A stretch of 64,000 nt of DNA from Diogma glabrata (lineage: Eukaryota; Arthropoda; Insecta; Diptera; Cylindrotomidae): positions 100,414,915 through 100,478,914 of the forward strand of contig OY856188.1 of NCBI GenBank assembly GCA_963693315.1. Direction: 5' to 3'. Position 1 is the stretch's first letter; every line of letters begins with the position of its first letter. The notes beneath the pieces were generated by a model. It saw only the letters and a program-made list of their open reading frames with translations. It did not search any database and was not told where the DNA came from. Of this stretch, positions 60,321 through 64,000 are shown one piece after another. A program made the translations under genes and the position numbers.

Positions 60321-61312
60321 TTTCGGTCTTAAGTATTACATTCATGAGCTAAAAGTGAAATTCTTACCCCCACTTTTTTTTAGCATTTCTCGACGCTTTA
60401 GGACCTACTGATTCTAAAAAAGCAAAAAAAAAAACGTATGTCTGTCTGCGGGCCGGCCGACCGTCCGGCCGTCACAACCGATGAAATCTAGAAAACGGCT
60501 GAAGGGATTTTAAAAATTTTTCGTTTCTAAAAATAGGTAAACTCAATGGTAAGAGCCAAAAGGACGATGTGTTCGATAACTGTACCGGAAGTGTGTCAAA
60601 AAAATCGTCAAGTGTGTCAAAACAAGGATATATGCATACTTTTTGCTTAAAAAACGTTCATTTTAAGTTATAATGAGTAGGAACAAAACCAAATTTGGAG
60701 AAATCTTGATGGTCGGGATTGGTATGTGAGATCAAAAACTAGATTATTGAATTATAAGTTTGTCAAAAAAATGTTGTCAAGTGTGTCAAGAAAGATTTTT
60801 ATTTATTTTTTTACCCAATTTTTTGGAAAAAAATAAAATTAATTATTTGCTTGACATGCAATTTTTTTCTTATCATTGAGAATTATGACATTTATAAGTT
60901 TGTCAAAAAATGTTGTCAAGTGTGTCAAAAGAAAGATTTTTATTTATTTTTTTACCCAATTTTTTGGAAAAAAATAAAATTAATTATTTGTTTGACATGA
61001 AATTTTATTATTATTATTGAGAATTATGGCATTATAAGTTTGTCAAACAATATTGTCAAGGGTGTCAAAAAAATGATTTCATTTATTTTTTTAGATAATA
61101 TTTTGGAAAAAAAGATTTAGCTGTTTGCTTACGTAAATATAATTGAACATGGAAATTTTTGAATTTGTTATAGTTTTTGAAATATTTTTGGAATTTTGAA
61201 AAGTTTCAATTTTTGATTTTGTAAGAATTTTTGGAATATTCTTAGAATTTTGATAAATTTTAAACTTTTGATTTTATTATAATTTTTATAATTTTGGAAA
61301 AAGTTTCAATTT
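60321..61312 (+). repeat. Long dispersed repeat 'B', copy 3
   Basis: Head block at 60321, CTCGACGCTTTAGGACC (60388), GGCCGGCCGACCGTCCGGCCGTC (60451), three rounds of a GTCAAGTGTGTCAA…AAATAAAATTAATTATTTG unit (60600-61060), then a short minisatellite (61140-61310), cut off at the start of another repeat. An extra head scrap lies at 60140-60200. It provides the empty sites for the two insertions in copy 1. Confidence 0.8.
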
Positions 61313-61317
61313 TTAGG

Positions 61318-62206
61318 GGTGTCCGTTTTTTATACGGAACACCATTGGTGAGAGTACAACGTGTTTTTCACATTATTTCGATTATCTCGTGAACTATTAA
61401 CACGATGAACTTAAAATTTGAGGTGCTTATAAAACTATCCACACAAGATGGCGGGTTAAAAAATAAATAAAGTTGTGTTTGTTTTAAGGAGGTACGATGC
61501 AAAGCCTTTGAAAACATACATTTTTTTATCGAGACGAGTAGGGTATCATATGAAAGGGCTTCATTTCAGCATTATTTAAAAATATATTTTGGAATTCTAC
61601 ACCTATAATTTTGAAAAATGACGTTTTCTCGATGTTTTATTGCCCCGATTAACTCCGACCCTACTTCCTCGAAAATCTTGAAATATAGAAAAATGAGTAG
61701 GTTTTTAATGAAAAATATAGAAAAGTGGCAGATACTCATAACTATATTTATTAAAGGGGTGGGAATGTTAAGGGCCAAAATCATCATTTAAAACCAGGTC
61801 ATGTGGGGTGTCATTTGAAAGAGCACTTGATTTTAGAAATATTTTCGTTTTTTTTAGAATTTTGCAATGCATAGTTTTTGAATTATTATCAATACAGGGA
61901 CACAAAAAGTTGGTCCCCCCCCCTTGCATTTCGAGCCTAATTAACAGAAAAATTTGAAAAAATTCACAGAGACAGGAAGTTTGATAAACTTTGAACCGAA
62001 ATTATAGCGAACTCTCAAATAATGTTATTTTTGTGCTTTTAAGGGATTGGGGTGGGGAAGGGTAAAAAAAAACTTTTTAGGGTGTCATTTGAAAGAGCAC
62101 TAAATTTCAGAAACATTGCAATTTTTTTTAGAATTTTGCGGTACACAGTTTTTGAGTTATTCTAAAAAATGTGCAAATTTCAGACCTCCCCCCCCCCCCC
62201 CCCCCA
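61318..62206 (+). repeat. Repeat F region with terminal hairpin and poly(C)
   Basis: Starts with GGTGTCCG paired with CGGAACACC (61318-61343). Two related ~300-bp halves follow, each with TATGAAAGG/TTTGAAAGAGCAC and TGAGTTATT-like blocks (61545, 61815, 62090). 61950-62170 is a diverged copy of segment R at 44981. It closes with 19 C (62188-62206). Class unknown. Confidence 0.5.
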
Positions 62207-64000
62207 TTAATAATGGTTCATATTAAATTTGTTTAAACAATTTATTTCTGTTGAAATTGGTGTTTTTATTACTTTATTCTAACAGTAAAAAGTGTTCGTT
62301 CCGGTTAAACATTTAATTGTGCTAAAATAAAAATAATGTAGTTGAAGCGTGGTTCGAGAAAGGTGGTTCGAGAAAGGCCAGATGACAAAAATTTAAAAGG
62401 GCCCAACCTATATTAATGTGCATATTGAATTATTTGTTTGTACAAGGTGTTCCGGATTTTCATCGTTATAGAGTTTTAAAGCAGAGGCCGTGCACCCTAT
62501 GGTCAAACGACGATGATTAGGGGGTGAGTTCATTCCATAATATGTAACATTTTTTTTTATTGATATATGGAGATGGAAATGGTTGCCTATAAAATATATA
62601 TTCAAGTGGAGATCATTACGTGGTATCGTAACTAAGCCACTAGATGAGTATTGTTTATTGTAAAAGTGGCACATTTTTGTTGCCTTGTATTTGCTGAAGA
62701 TCTTCGCGTCCACTATAATGTCGTTATATTAAACAGCGTTTTCGGAATAAATATAATTGTTGGCTGAAAAAAATAACAAAAAATTAAACCTGGCGTATAA
62801 TACATATTGATTGAAAGTTGACACAAAGGAAGACTACAATCAAAGGTATTGTATTTTATCATTTCTCTCAATGTTAATTCTAGTTTTGCATGTTAGATTA
62901 ATAAATTATTTTTGTTTGTTGTAAAAATCATAATGAAACGGCATAGATAAATTATCTTTATAAATTAGAGATTTTTTCCGTGTTAGGGTCCGCGTCTTAT
63001 CCGTACATTCAGTTATTAGTTAAAATTTTAAAACCCTTGGATAATAGATACCGTAGGTTTAGGTATCTATAAATATAAAGTCGATTGCGACACCGCTCCC
63101 TATGCTCCAACTTTATATTTAAAAAGTTTTAGGTAAATCAAAAATGGTCAAGTTTTCACAACTCGGTCTAGAACACGTTTTTCTTCAATTGGTGATTTTT
63201 TCAATGAGAGTGCTAGTTATGGTCCAACATCTGATTTTATCTGGAAGGGATGAAATCATAATCGACGTAAAGCGATTTCAACAGTTGAAAAATTGTACAT
63301 TGACTTTATGGTCAAAATAAAATCAAACAACGATGAGCATGACATACATAAAAGCCAACAACTCCTAGAACGTCATGGATATAATAGAATATATTCGTCA
63401 ATCATGATAACCATTTTCAAAGCTAAGGTGAGACACGTGTGCTAAGAGCTGTGTGATCAAAAAGGTGGCCATTAACACAGAATCGGGTGCCTTTAACAAA
63501 CGATATGTTTATTGCAAACAAATGTAGACTTTTGCACATTTTTGGATACCTAACCAAGCGAGATGAATCCTACGGTCCATATAAATTCCTGGGGGTGATG
63601 GAATTTTGCCATTTACTTCCTTCAAATGGTCTGAAATCATCCTTTTATATCTTACAAGTCTGTTCAAACCAAGCTTTAGGCTTGCCTGCCCACATTCCTC
63701 AGATATGAAGGGAAACTACAATAATTTTTATACACCAAGCCAAACACAAAACCATATTAAGCCTTATATACACACCAAAAAGTCTTAGATCTTTTCTATT
63801 AATAACCATAGAAAAGGTGTGCGACCATTACATTTTGCACTGAAATGCTTACATGTACAATTATGGACACACAATGAACCCTGGACAATGGTCACTTCAG
63901 TTCTATTGTTGAAATGGCCACAAAGAACACCGTATAAACACGCATATCACTGCGTGGTTTATGAAAATGTTACAGAATTGTAAAATAGCAGCTACACTAG
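62207..64000. other. Spacer with unassigned open frames
   Basis: 62408-62713 (minus, 101 codons, …HRRLTIGCTASALKLYNDENPEHL…) ends at GTACAAGGTGTTCCGGA, a kind of border common in insect repeats, and is probably element sequence. 63487-63708 (plus, 73 codons, LTNDMFIANKCRLLHIFGYL…) has coding-like composition and an upstream open extension. Neither is recognised. A 16-17-bp direct repeat, GTGGTTCGAGAAAGG, lies at ~62350. Confidence 0.3.

Noticed and set aside
62354..62386. Short GTGGTTCGAGAAAGG duplication as a tRNA B box or regulatory site
   Set aside because: Simple 16-17-bp tandem duplication; it does not fit the B-box consensus.

Overview
This is a eukaryotic, almost certainly arthropod (probably insect) genomic window: very AT-rich, full of (TA)n microsatellites, with a 200-N assembly gap (33848-34047) and a dense layering of decayed transposable elements. 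I see no complete host gene, no bacterial-style operon, no CRISPR array and no intact rRNA or tRNA gene. Nearly all recognisable coding sequence is transposon protein, mostly broken by frameshifts, stops or 5' truncation. The element types (Ty3/gypsy, Penelope with GIY-YIG endonuclease, RTE- and Jockey-like LINEs, several hAT lineages, a mariner/IS630-type transposase, Helentron-like elements and many foldback MITEs) fit an insect, but the species cannot be named from the sequence alone.

Layout. 1-600: Ty3/gypsy integrase tail, then a tRNA-Lys-like stretch. 1051-2650: a Helentron-like non-autonomous element, repeated almost identically at 30829-32367. 4236-6536: two 5'-truncated Penelope-like copies arranged head-to-head, each with the GIY-YIG endonuclease and a hammerhead-ribozyme-like 3' motif. 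7156-9900: minus-strand hAT and gypsy remnants. 10150-11720: an RTE-type LINE interrupted by a Jockey-type LINE fragment on the other strand. 13748-15055: a three-unit inverted/direct repeat cluster. 15343-17965: first copy of a long dispersed repeat (also at 27101-28490 and 60321-61312), itself carrying two datable insertions. 18060-18890: a variable tandem repeat. 19795-25313: a (TA)n tract split by two TA-targeting elements (4.2 kb and 0.76 kb). 29203-30575: a LINE reverse transcriptase. 36385-37231: a hairpin element beside a THAP-domain exon.

39480-40265: a mariner-like transposase. 40650-46230: a mosaic of hairpin modules ending in TAGTATAT, a LINE 3' end with clear target-site duplication, an hAT relic and a repeat-spacer-repeat duplication. 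47079-49980: the best preserved hAT (ZMYM1/DUF4371-like) transposase, with stops and frameshifts. 52892-55571: an hAT of ZNF862-like type. 56439-58322: a 1.9-kb foldback element. 58730-60040: two further element fragments. The rest is AT-rich spacer.

The genes do not form a pathway. The interest is structural: self-cleaving-ribozyme-like motifs in Penelope inverted pairs, a recently active Helentron-like family with internal satellite units, and a set of sequence-unrelated hairpin modules that share the same termini.
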